Part shown: positions 1 through 9,400 of the stretch, in pieces
How the letters are laid out: each line of letters starts with the position of its first letter
Position numbering within the stretch: the stretch's first letter is position 1
Assembly: GCF_012641265.1 (NCBI RefSeq)
Contig: NZ_JABAHZ010000001.1
Location: 248,001-312,000 of the forward strand
Length of the DNA: 64,000 bases
Reading direction: 5' to 3'
From: Chitinophaga eiseniae
Lineage (GTDB): Bacteria > Bacteroidota > Bacteroidia > Chitinophagales > Chitinophagaceae
Notes under the pieces: generated by a model
Told to the model about the DNA's origin: nothing
Seen by the model: only the letters and a program-made list of their open reading frames with translations
Databases searched by the model: none
Program-made: the position numbers and the translations under genes

Positions 1-1963
1 CTATGCATATGATATGCCGTTCTTTCCAGCTAAAAATCCCTATGGCAACTGGTTTGCCACTTTTAATGGTATTGATGGCGGCGCCAATAGGAATGCAGCG
101 GCTATGACTGCGGCCGGTGGACGCAGCAACAAGAATTCACTGACAGGCCGGGCGGATGTGAAAGCCACCTACAAGATTACAAAAGACCTGTCGCTGGAAG
201 GTCTGGCTTCTCTCCAGAACGAAAGGTTCAACCAGGAGCGCTACGTACTACCGGTACAGTTATACAACTGGTACAACGTACCTACGGGTATTGGTCTTAA
301 TACAGGGGGAACCAATAATATTTATTATACCTATGCCTGGCAGGGTACGTATCAATACTATTCAGGCTTACTCCGCTATAATAAGGTCTTTGCATCGAAG
401 CATAATATTGCGGCAATAGCGGGTATCAATGCCGAAAAAAATAATACACAGTGGGTATCAGCCCAGCGTATTGGCTTTGCCGATATGGGCGTATACGACA
501 TTGGTCTGGGGTCTACCACCACACAAACCAATGCCGGGTCTAAAAGTCTGAATGGCCGCTATTCTTATCTTGGCCGTCTGAATTATAACTACGCGGAAAA
601 ATACCTGGTGGAGTTAGTGGGAAGAAGAGATGGTAATTCCAGGTTTGCCCAGGGCTATAAGTTCAAAAACTTTGGTACCGTGCAGTTGGGCTGGGTATTT
701 ACCAATGAAGCTTTCATGGACAGATTAAACACTATTCTCAGTTTTGGTAAGATCCGTGCTACCTATGGTACTACCGGTAATGAGGCGTCCGGGTTGGGAG
801 CATTCGACTATCTTTCTACCGTCAATATCGGATCAACGGCACTGGGATCTCCTGTAACGCAGCAGCAATCAACCGGCCTTAATAATAATGGCCTGATCAG
901 CTATAACAGGACCTGGGAAAAAGTAAAGCAGCAGAATATCGGGGTGGACCTGAATTTCCTGTCTAACAGGCTTTCTACCAATGTCGATTACTTTGTTAAA
1001 GAAAATATCGGCATGCTGGTGGATGTTACCTATCCTTCCGTGTTGGGTGGATCCGCCCCAAAAACCAATAGTGGAAGGTTCAAAACTAAAGGGTGGGAAT
1101 TTATCCTCTCCTGGAAAGACTCAAAGAAAGACTTCAGTTACAGTGCCACCTTTAATATCAGCAATACCAATACACTGGTTACCGGCGTAGAGGGGAAAGA
1201 TAGTTATGGCGCCGGGAGAAATGATATTGTAAATGGTTATCCTTATCAGTCGTGGTTCGTTTTCAAAACAAACGGCTATTTCAGGGACCAGGCTGATGTA
1301 GATGCTTATTATGCTACCTATGGAGGCAGTACTTTATTGGCAAATATGCCACAAAACAACCAGGCGGTTGCATTGCGCCCTGGTGATACCAGGCGGGTAG
1401 ATGTTGCCAATACAAAAAATATTACCAACATCGGGAATGAAAAAAGTTCACTGGTATATGCAGGCGACGGTACCCCTCATCTCACCTTTGGTCTTAACCT
1501 GGGCGCATCATGGAAAGGTATCGATCTCTTCACCACTTTCCAGGGGCAGTTGAAACAAAACATCATGCGTAACGGATATATGGCCTATCCGTATTCCGCA
1601 CTATACACTAACCAGAATCCGGTATTCCTTGGCAAAACCTGGACAACCAGTAACCCGGAAGCCCTGTATCCGCGTTTGACTGTTAATCCAACCCGCGCCG
1701 GCTGGAACTATGCCAATAACGATTTCATGCTGCAAAATAATCGTTATATCCGCTTGAAATCACTCATTGTCGGTTATACGCTCCCTCAGCGATGGACGGA
1801 AAGAGCAAAACTGAACAGGGTGCGCGTATACTTCTCCGGTAATGACCTTTGGGAATGGACTTCCATTAAAGACGGGTTTGATCCTGAAATGGGAGAAGCT
1901 TCCATCAACAGTGGTTATCCCTTCGGAAGGACCTGGTCTTTTGGTTTAAACCTGGGGTTATAG
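1..1963 (+). CDS. SusC/RagA-family TonB-linked outer membrane transporter, 3' part
   Basis: Open reading frame is continuous from base 2, so the true start lies upstream and only about 650 C-terminal residues of a protein normally near 1000 residues are here. They form the beta-barrel half of a SusC-type importer, which takes oligosaccharides across the outer membrane with TonB energy and a SusD lid. Visible signs are the alternating aromatic strands, the family stretch KFKNFGTVQLGWVFTNEAF, SFGKIRATYGTTGNE, and a C-terminus ending in an aromatic-rich strand (FGLNLGL). A SusD gene follows 43 bp downstream, which fixes the role as the transporter of PUL 1. The substrate cannot be read from the barrel. 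Confidence 0.95.
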   Translation, partial: YAYDMPFFPAKNPYGNWFATFNGIDGGANRNAAAMTAAGGRSNKNSLTGRADVKATYKITKDLSLEGLASLQNERFNQERYVLPVQLYNWYNVPTGIGLNTGGTNNIYYTYAWQGTYQYYSGLLRYNKVFASKHNIAAIAGINAEKNNTQWVSAQRIGFADMGVYDIGLGSTTTQTNAGSKSLNGRYSYLGRLNYNYAEKYLVELVGRRDGNSRFAQGYKFKNFGTVQLGWVFTNEAFMDRLNTILSFGKIRATYGTTGNEASGLGAFDYLSTVNIGSTALGSPVTQQQSTGLNNNGLISYNRTWEKVKQQNIGVDLNFLSNRLSTNVDYFVKENIGMLVDVTYPSVLGGSAPKTNSGRFKTKGWEFILSWKDSKKDFSYSATFNISNTNTLVTGVEGKDSYGAGRNDIVNGYPYQSWFVFKTNGYFRDQADVDAYYATYGGSTLLANMPQNNQAVALRPGDTRRVDVANTKNITNIGNEKSSLVYAGDGTPHLTFGLNLGASWKGIDLFTTFQGQLKQNIMRNGYMAYPYSALYTNQNPVFLGKTWTTSNPEALYPRLTVNPTRAGWNYANNDFMLQNNRYIRLKSLIVGYTLPQRWTERAKLNRVRVYFSGNDLWEWTSIKDGFDPEMGEASINSGYPFGRTWSFGLNLGL

Positions 1964-2006
1964 GCTATTCATCTTTCCTTACCCGGAACTTATAAAAACT
2001 GAACTC

Positions 2007-3779
2007 ATGAAATCTTTACTTAATAATATCATCATAGGAAGCCTCTGTTTGGGAATGGTGGCCTGCCAGAAAAGTTTTATTGACCTGAATCCGAATGCAC
2101 AATTTACGGACGCAGTTTACTTTAAGAAGCCATCTGATTTCAAAGATTTTGCTACAGGATTCTATGGCCAACTACCCGGATGGAGTTTTGGTTCAATGGA
2201 CAATGGCTCGGACTTATCTGCCAATGCAAATGGCAATGGATCAGATATTGGTACCGGTACTATTGCGGTGGGTAGCACCAACTGGAATTACAGCGGTATA
2301 AGAAGTTGCAATATCCTGTTGTCAAAGGCGACTGCCTATACAGGAGGGGGCGATATCAGCCAGTATGTATCAGAAGCCTATTTCTTTCGCGCATTCTCTT
2401 ACTTCAATCTTCTCAAGACATTCGGTGGTGTACCAATTGTGACAACGGTATTGGGGGTGGAGTCGCCTGAACTTTATAACAAACGTAACAGCCGCTACGA
2501 GGTAGTAGCCCAGGTATTGGCTGACCTGGACCTGGCCATTGCCGGATTGCCTACTGAACAGAATATCGGTGCGGCCGATAAAGGAAGGATTAGCAAATGG
2601 GGGGCGATGGCCCTGAAGGCACAGGTAGAATTATATGAGGCTACCTGGGAAAAGTATGTAGGACAGTCGCCAGATGGCGATGGGCAGAGCAGCGGGGCTG
2701 GTACTACCGGCTATGATCCTGCCAATCGCAATAAATACCTCAATGATGCGGTAAATCTATGTCAGCAGATTATGAACAACGGCGGTTATGAGTTGTGGAA
2801 CAAGAACAACGATTCCAAAATGGCCAACTCAAGTTCCTGGTATTTATTCAATCTTGAAGACGAAGGCAGTAATCCCGGCGGCTACAATAAACAATCCAAT
2901 AAGGAATTTATTCTCTATACCGTATACGACTATACGCTGAGACAATCAGGTATCAACATCTCCTGGACGGTAGGCCAGCTATATCCCAGCCGCAAGTTTG
3001 TAGATATGGCCGTTTGTACAGATGGTTTGCCACCGGCCAAGTCGCCCCTGTTCCAGGGTTATCATACCGCTTCCTCCGAGTTTGAGAACCGCGACCTGCG
3101 TTTGCTGAATTACTTATATGCTTCCACCACGGCGCCTGCAACAGCAACGCTGGACTATGGCAGCCTGGGGTCAAGCGGCTATGGCAACACTAAATATGGC
3201 GTATACGGTTACGGCAGCCGGAGGATTGACCGTACTGAATCCGCCAACTGGCCTGTTATCCGCCTGGCGGAAGTATACCTGACCTATGCGGAGGCACTGG
3301 TGGAATTGAATGGAAACATTTCAGACGGACAATTGGATGCATCTATCAATAAACTGCGTGACCGTGCGGGCGTAGCACATCTCACCAATGCCATGATAGC
3401 TGCAAACGCGCTGGATGTGAAAGAGGAGATCAGGAGAGAACGCACCGTGGAATTGTATCGTGAAGGTAAACGCTTTGATGACCTGAAACGCTGGGGTATA
3501 CTGGAAGCATCGTTGAATCCATCCAGGCTTGGCAGGGTAGTAGGGGATGCCTCTTATGCAACACCGTTTAAAGATGCCGGAGGTAACCCTACATCAGCCT
3601 ATAAAGCTTCTACTTATGTATTTGGAGAGGAAGCGGTGGCAACGCCGGCCGGTATGCTGAAATGTATAGTGGTAGCCAGTTCACGGAATAACAGCGTGGC
3701 AAAGAAACACTACCTGTACCCGGTTCCCACTTCGCAGATGATCTTAAATAAAAATCTGCTGCAGAATCCTGGATATTAA
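2007..3779 (+). CDS. SusD/RagB-family outer membrane lipoprotein
   Basis: 590 residues. The signal peptide ends in a lipobox (GMVAC, Cys20), so the mature protein is lipid-anchored, probably on the cell surface. SusD proteins bind the glycan and form a hinged lid on the SusC barrel. Family marks are the early AYFFRAFSYFNLLKTFGGVP helix segment, the EEIRRERTVELYREGKRFDDLKRWG type segment near residue 475, and the C-terminal YLYPVPTSQM...NPGY ending. It lies directly after the SusC gene in the same direction and the next gene starts 35 bp after its stop, so the three are probably one transcript. Confidence 0.95.
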   Translation: MKSLLNNIIIGSLCLGMVACQKSFIDLNPNAQFTDAVYFKKPSDFKDFATGFYGQLPGWSFGSMDNGSDLSANANGNGSDIGTGTIAVGSTNWNYSGIRSCNILLSKATAYTGGGDISQYVSEAYFFRAFSYFNLLKTFGGVPIVTTVLGVESPELYNKRNSRYEVVAQVLADLDLAIAGLPTEQNIGAADKGRISKWGAMALKAQVELYEATWEKYVGQSPDGDGQSSGAGTTGYDPANRNKYLNDAVNLCQQIMNNGGYELWNKNNDSKMANSSSWYLFNLEDEGSNPGGYNKQSNKEFILYTVYDYTLRQSGINISWTVGQLYPSRKFVDMAVCTDGLPPAKSPLFQGYHTASSEFENRDLRLLNYLYASTTAPATATLDYGSLGSSGYGNTKYGVYGYGSRRIDRTESANWPVIRLAEVYLTYAEALVELNGNISDGQLDASINKLRDRAGVAHLTNAMIAANALDVKEEIRRERTVELYREGKRFDDLKRWGILEASLNPSRLGRVVGDASYATPFKDAGGNPTSAYKASTYVFGEEAVATPAGMLKCIVVASSRNNSVAKKHYLYPVPTSQMILNKNLLQNPGY

Positions 3780-3814
3780 TATCATTTAATTCATTATCAA
3801 CCGCGCATTTTATT

Positions 3815-4828
3815 ATGACTAGAAATATTTTCAGAAGCCTGGTCCTGCCGGGAATAATACTGGCTGCCGGCGTAGTCTTCTCCGCCTGTGAGAAGGATGC
3901 ACAGTACAGGGAGTTCAATTATCCCGCTCCCGTGGTAAAAGACTTCTCCCCTAAGCAGGGATATGCATTGAGCAATGTGACGATCGATGGTCAGGATTTC
4001 GGAGAAGTAGTGGGCGCCGTAAAAGTATATTTTGGAGGTGTTCGCGCAGATACTGTCAGAAGCGTTACCAACAACAAGATTGTAGTACAGGTGCCTGCAA
4101 AAGGTGTTGCCGGTGCAGTTACCGTCGAGATATTCGGCAAACGGGATTCCATACCGCAGGTCTTTACCTTAAAGCCCGCTGCCCGCCTGATATCCATGAG
4201 TTCAAACAAAGCGCAGGCGGGAGATGAAATTACGCTGACAGGAAACAATTTCGGAACAGATAAATCTCTCGTTCATGTGTTTGTGGGAACAAAGGAAGCA
4301 GAAGTGACGGGTGTTGCATCAGAGCAGGTGAAATTCAAGGTTCCAGATGCGCTTCCCGGGTCGGTAACACTGGTGGTTGATGGTCAGAACCTGGTTGGAC
4401 AATACCTGCTGATCAACGCGGAAAAACTTACAGGTACACTGTTCGGGCATTCAGGATCCTGGGCCAATAACCCGGCCACCATGATTCCCGCTGCTGTAGA
4501 CGGTAACCTGAATACCTACATAGATGGAGCTACCGCAACCGGTTATGTCGGATACGATCTGGGAGAAGGGAAATCAGCATTACTGAAATCGGTGCGTTAC
4601 GCACCCCGGAGCGGCAATGCCGGCAGGATGGTGGGCGGACAGATAAGAGCAGCCAATGATGCTTCACTGTCTGACTACGTGGTGCTTTACACCATTGCGG
4701 CAGCACCGCCTAATGGTGTGTATACCGACGCACAGATTTCAACGACCAATAGTTATCGCTATATCTATTATTACTCTCCGGCTGGATTCTGTAACATAGC
4801 AGAAATTGAATTTTACGGCAGCCGCTAG
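3815..4828 (+). CDS. IPT/TIG-domain surface lipoprotein with C-terminal discoidin-like domain
   Basis: 337 residues. Lipoprotein signal with Cys25 (VFSAC). Two immunoglobulin-like IPT/TIG repeats follow (about 38-115 and 118-200), recognisable by SPKQGYALSNVTIDGQDFG and the second MSSNKAQAGDEITLTGNNFG. The last 130 residues (SGSWANNPATMIPAAVDGN, YVGYDLGEG, ending NIAEIEFYG) resemble an F5/8 type C (discoidin) carbohydrate-binding fold. This architecture is common in the third gene of Bacteroidota PULs, where such proteins are surface glycan-binding proteins (SGBPs). Substrate binding here is inferred from position and fold only. Confidence 0.85.
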   Translation: MTRNIFRSLVLPGIILAAGVVFSACEKDAQYREFNYPAPVVKDFSPKQGYALSNVTIDGQDFGEVVGAVKVYFGGVRADTVRSVTNNKIVVQVPAKGVAGAVTVEIFGKRDSIPQVFTLKPAARLISMSSNKAQAGDEITLTGNNFGTDKSLVHVFVGTKEAEVTGVASEQVKFKVPDALPGSVTLVVDGQNLVGQYLLINAEKLTGTLFGHSGSWANNPATMIPAAVDGNLNTYIDGATATGYVGYDLGEGKSALLKSVRYAPRSGNAGRMVGGQIRAANDASLSDYVVLYTIAAAPPNGVYTDAQISTTNSYRYIYYYSPAGFCNIAEIEFYGSR

Positions 4829-4838
4829 CAATGCTGAT

Positions 4839-4865
4839 GCGCGGCTGATGATAAGTCAGCCGCGC
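4839..4865 (+). other. Perfect 10-bp hairpin after the TIG lipoprotein gene
   Basis: Arms GCGCGGCTGA and TCAGCCGCGC with a 7-nt loop, 11 bp after the stop codon. There is no T-run behind it, so it may stabilise the 3' end of the SusCD-lipoprotein mRNA instead of ending transcription. A second hairpin with a T-rich tail follows. Confidence 0.55.
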
Positions 4866-4891
4866 CTGCCGGCTTTAACCATGCTTTAAAT

Positions 4892-4930
4892 GGACAGATC
4901 CTCCACTTCCGGGAGCTGTCCTGTTTTATT
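4892..4930 (+). terminator. Probable intrinsic terminator or attenuator after the SusCD-TIG genes
   Basis: Inverted repeat GGACAG/CTGTCC with an inner CTCC/GGAG helix, followed by TGTTTTATT. It lies between the binding-protein genes and the enzyme genes of PUL 1, so partial termination could make more transporter than enzyme message. This is predicted by eye only. Confidence 0.5.
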
Positions 4931-4948
4931 AGTGTTTTCAATTTTACA

Positions 4949-6409
4949 ATGATGAATTTCGATCGGATATTGACTAAGCTAACTGGTATTATTATTTACT
5001 TGTTGTTTTCGATAGTATGTACAGCACAGCAACAGCAATTGGTGACCTATCCCTTTCCCGCACCGGAAGCAGGAAGCCCTGCGCATAATGCTGATTTTAC
5101 AGTGAAGGTGCGGCAACCGGGCGGCAAGTGGCTGGACTTATACGAGTATAACGTAAAAGTAGATGAGGTAAGAGGAATTAATCATCATGTGGAAATTGCT
5201 TCCATGGCGGCCTTCGATTTTTCAGGTGAAGTGGAAGTCGCTGTAACCAGCAACAGGCAGAAAATACGTCAGGCTGTTATACGGCCGCTTTCGTATGGCA
5301 TTGAGCATAAAGTAACGCACAATACGGTTTACTTCCGGCTGCTTCAGCCCAAAAACCTTTCCATTGAAATTAATGGCGACAAATTTCATAATCTCCATTT
5401 GTTTGCTAACCCCATTGAAGTTTCGGCCCCGGATGCCACTACTGAAAATGTGATTTTCTTCGGCCCGGGTTTCCACGAGATCAAAGGCGGTGTGTTCCCG
5501 GTTCCGTCCGGAAAATCTGTGTACCTCGCTGGTGGCGCTGTAGTGAAGGGCCATTTTGTGGTGGATAGCGCACGGAATGTGAAAATAACCGGCAGAGGTA
5601 TTATTGATTTTCCCGGGCAGGAAGGCGTCAGGATTTCGTATTCAAAAAATGTATTGCTGGAGGGCATTATCCTCACACAATGCCCGGTGGGTAGTTCAGA
5701 CAGCGTGATAGTCAGGAATATAAAAAGTATCAGCTCTTACAAATGGGGAGATGGCATGAATGTATTTGCCAGCAACAATGTATTGTATGATGGTGTATTC
5801 TGCCGTAACTCGGACGATTGCAGTACGGTATATGCCACCAGGAAAGGTTTTGTTGGCGGGTGCCGGAATATAGTCATGCAGCATTCCACGCTCTGGGCAG
5901 ATGTTGCTCATCCTATTCATATCGGGCTGCATGGGAATACGCCGCATCCGGATACGATCGAGCATGTGCGCTATATCGACATCGATATCCTGGAACACCA
6001 GGAGAAACAGGTGGATTACCAGGGATGTATGGCTATTAATGCGGGAGATAATAACCTGGTGAGAGATGTATCCTTTGAAGATATCCGCGTAGAGAATATC
6101 AGGTGTGGACAGTTAGTGCATCTGCAGATCCCATTTAATAAGAAGTATTGCACAGCACCTGGCGAGGGCATAGAAAATATACTATTCAAAAATGTAACCT
6201 ACAACGGCGATAGCCCGGAACTTTCTATTATCACGGGCTACAGTGAAGACCGGAGGGTCAGGAACGTTATATTCGAAAACCTGAAAATTAATGGCACACT
6301 CATCTCCGATAACATGAGCGGAAAGCCCGGATGGTATAAAACAGCAGATATGGCGCGGATGTTTGTGGGTGAGTTTGTAGATAGCCTGGTATTCAGGAAA
6401 ACAGAATAA
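4949..6409 (+). CDS. GH28-like right-handed beta-helix glycoside hydrolase
   Basis: 486 residues with a signal peptide ending near CTAQQ (about 27), so it is exported. Residues 40-165 form a beta-rich N-terminal domain; 165-480 show the short N-V-x-I/F-x-N-V-x-I rungs of a parallel beta-helix. The segment WGDGMN (Asp268) followed by NSDDCSTVY (Asp289, Asp290) matches the aspartate trio of GH28 polygalacturonases and of related GH49-type helices. The GH28 HG and RIK motifs are not obvious; GLHGN near residue 328 may stand in. The likely role is hydrolysis of a uronate-containing polysaccharide, but the exact linkage is unknown. Second start codon at 4952 is equally possible. Confidence 0.75.
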   Translation: MMNFDRILTKLTGIIIYLLFSIVCTAQQQQLVTYPFPAPEAGSPAHNADFTVKVRQPGGKWLDLYEYNVKVDEVRGINHHVEIASMAAFDFSGEVEVAVTSNRQKIRQAVIRPLSYGIEHKVTHNTVYFRLLQPKNLSIEINGDKFHNLHLFANPIEVSAPDATTENVIFFGPGFHEIKGGVFPVPSGKSVYLAGGAVVKGHFVVDSARNVKITGRGIIDFPGQEGVRISYSKNVLLEGIILTQCPVGSSDSVIVRNIKSISSYKWGDGMNVFASNNVLYDGVFCRNSDDCSTVYATRKGFVGGCRNIVMQHSTLWADVAHPIHIGLHGNTPHPDTIEHVRYIDIDILEHQEKQVDYQGCMAINAGDNNLVRDVSFEDIRVENIRCGQLVHLQIPFNKKYCTAPGEGIENILFKNVTYNGDSPELSIITGYSEDRRVRNVIFENLKINGTLISDNMSGKPGWYKTADMARMFVGEFVDSLVFRKTE

Positions 6410-6478
6410 TGTACGGAATGGAGGGTTGTTCGTGGTTCATATACCGGTATTTCCTATTACTAATATAAAAATTCCACA

Positions 6479-9400
6479 ATGAAACCGCTATTGAAATTCT
6501 ACACTATTTGTTTTTTGTTTTTACTACTATTGGCCAGCCACCTAACGAGGGGCCAAACCTTTGTTCACCCGGGCATATTGCATACCGATGCCGATTTTCA
6601 GCGTATAAAGCTGAAACTGCAAACCGGCGCGCAGCCATGGAAATCCGGCTGGGATAAGCTGATCGCAAACTCACATGCGCAGCTGGGGTATACGCCCAAT
6701 CCTTCGGAGGCCATTAACCGTGGCGGCTCTGTTCCCCAAACATACGTAAGTGCTATGAACGACGCCGCGGCTGCATACCAGTGTGCGCTGCGGTGGAAAA
6801 TAACAGGCGACCCAAATTATGCTGCTAAGGCGGTACAAATCCTCAATGCCTGGGCGGCAGTCTGCAAAGGGGTAGGGGGCGACACCAATGGCGCGCTGGC
6901 GGTAGGCTTCCAGGGTTTTGCTTTTGCCAACGCTGCCGAACTGGTACGCGATTACTCCGGATGGGCTCCCGCAGATTTTGAACGCTTCAAGAAATTCATG
7001 ATGGATGTTTTCTATTCCTATGCCTCAGGGTTTCTTTACCGGCGGAATGGGACCTGTCCCAGCCATTACTGGGCCAATTGGGGAATGTCCAATGTGTCGA
7101 CCATGATGGCCATTGGTATTCTTTGTGACGATGTTTATATTTTCAACGAGGCGATGTTCTATCTTAAATCCGGGAACTATACAGAGGCAATCAAAAATGT
7201 GGTGTACTACCTTCACACGCCCACTTTGGGACAGTGGCAGGAAAGTAATCGCGATCAGGGCCATTCCCTGCTGGGAGTAGGTTTGGCTGCCGATGTATGC
7301 GAAATGGCCTGGAACCAGGGAGAAGATTTATATAGTTATGATAATAGCAGGTTACTGGCTGGCTTTGAGTATGTAGCCAAATATAACCTGGGAGATACTG
7401 TCCCCAATATCCCCTACAATAACTGCGAGAACGCAAACCAGCAGAATATCGGCGAAACCGGCAGGGGAGGAATACGGCCTATCTGGGAACGCCTGGTAAA
7501 TCACTATCAAAACCGTATGGGCATTTCTATACCATACTCCAAACGATATCTGGCCCTCACCAGGCCTGAAGGTGGTGGTGGGGATTATGGCTCTACCAGC
7601 GGCGGTTTTGATCACCTGGGTTTTGGTACGCTTACAAGCGCACTGGATTCCATGACAACCAACTGTCCGCCGTCTATGATCAGGGCGAAAATTCAATATA
7701 ATGGACAGACGTTGGAAACTTCTACCATACAGGTGAAAATGGGCAGCAACCTTACTTTGCATCCTGAATCCGATGCTGGCGGCTCCTGGTCATGGTCTAC
7801 CGGCGCATCCGGCCAGGACCTGGTGCTAAACAATATCCAGCATAAAGGGGTATACCGGGTAACTTTGACCAACGCCTGCGGCGCTAAAAAAGTACAGCTT
7901 TTTGCATTGGCCATTGAGGGCGACTGCCAACCGGCTTTTATTATTCCCTATATCCAGATAAATGGCGTATGGCAGAATACTAACCAGGCGGTAGTAGAAC
8001 GTGGCGCTACCATTAAACTGGGTCCTCAGGGGAAAGGAGGGGGGATCTCAGGTGCAGGGAGGTACCAATGGAGTACCGGCGACTCTACCAGCGAGGTGTT
8101 GGTAGCAAATATTCAGAAAGATACCTTATTGACGCTGATTTACACCGGCCCATGCGGACAAAGCGATACCGCCGTTTTCACTATTCAGCTGAGAAAGGTA
8201 CACGATGAATTAAAGCAGAAGCTCAAGGAAGCCGAAACACTCCGCGATTCTACCCTTACCAGCGTGCAGCCCATTGCCGGCAGGTATCCACCAGCTGCAA
8301 AGGCCTTATTAAATGATTCTATTCTGTATGTTCGGAGCGTATACGATAGTACTACCTCTACTGATTCGCAGGTTATTAGCTATATCAACCTCCTGGACCG
8401 GTCCATCCTCCGGTATAAGCAGGCACAGTATTATGGTCTTAATGACTTAGCCGATGGCTTGTACTATATAAAAATTCCGCTGCGTGATTCTGTACTCACG
8501 GTTAATCAAACGAATGCCCCCAGGTTTGATATACCATTGGATAGCGCATACCTGCAAGTGTTCAGCATTACTAAAGAGCCCAACGGCAGATATAAGATAA
8601 TGACAACAGGCACGCCTCCGCCCGGCTACCAGAATTATCTCAATGAGAATGCCCAGTTTGGGCGCAATAACTACGATGCAACCTGGAATACCGTTAATCT
8701 TTATTTCAACGGTACCACCTATGCGATGCAGCGCGCTGAAAAGGCTGGTAATGGCTTCTGGTACCTGAGCGGACAAACAATCGCCTCCCAGACAGGCGCC
8801 AATAACAGTAATATTCCTGTTACTTTTCCATTTGAACTGAAGCCTGATCTTTACAGTGTACTGGATGCCAGGATAAGGGAAGCAAATGCAGTATTGAATA
8901 GTACGGTATCCAGCAGTGTGGCTGAACCAGGGAAATACCCTGTTGCAGCAAAAAATCGTTTACAGGATTCTGTAAATAGTGTCGTGTCGGCCTATTCATC
9001 TATCACCGTTTCCTCCCAATCATATGCCTACGTTAAAATGCTGCAAACGGAAATAGACAGGTACAGGAGAGCTATGTACGTGTTACTCAATACGCTCAAT
9101 GACGGCATCTATACTATTCAACCATTGGCTGGAACCAGCCGGTGGACAGCTGGTACAACCAATTCACCCGACTTCGTTGAGGGCGGCGCACTGACTGGCA
9201 ATCAACGCTGGCGTATTACGAAAGAAACAAATGGCCGCTATAAAATTATCTGCTTTTCCGCGCCTCAGAACTACCAGAATTATATCAACGAAAATGCACA
9301 GTTTGGCACTAACGTATACGACTCTACCTGGCATACCTTCAATATTTATGCTGATGGCAACGGCTACGCTATTCAACGTGCGGCCCGTTCCGGCAACGGC

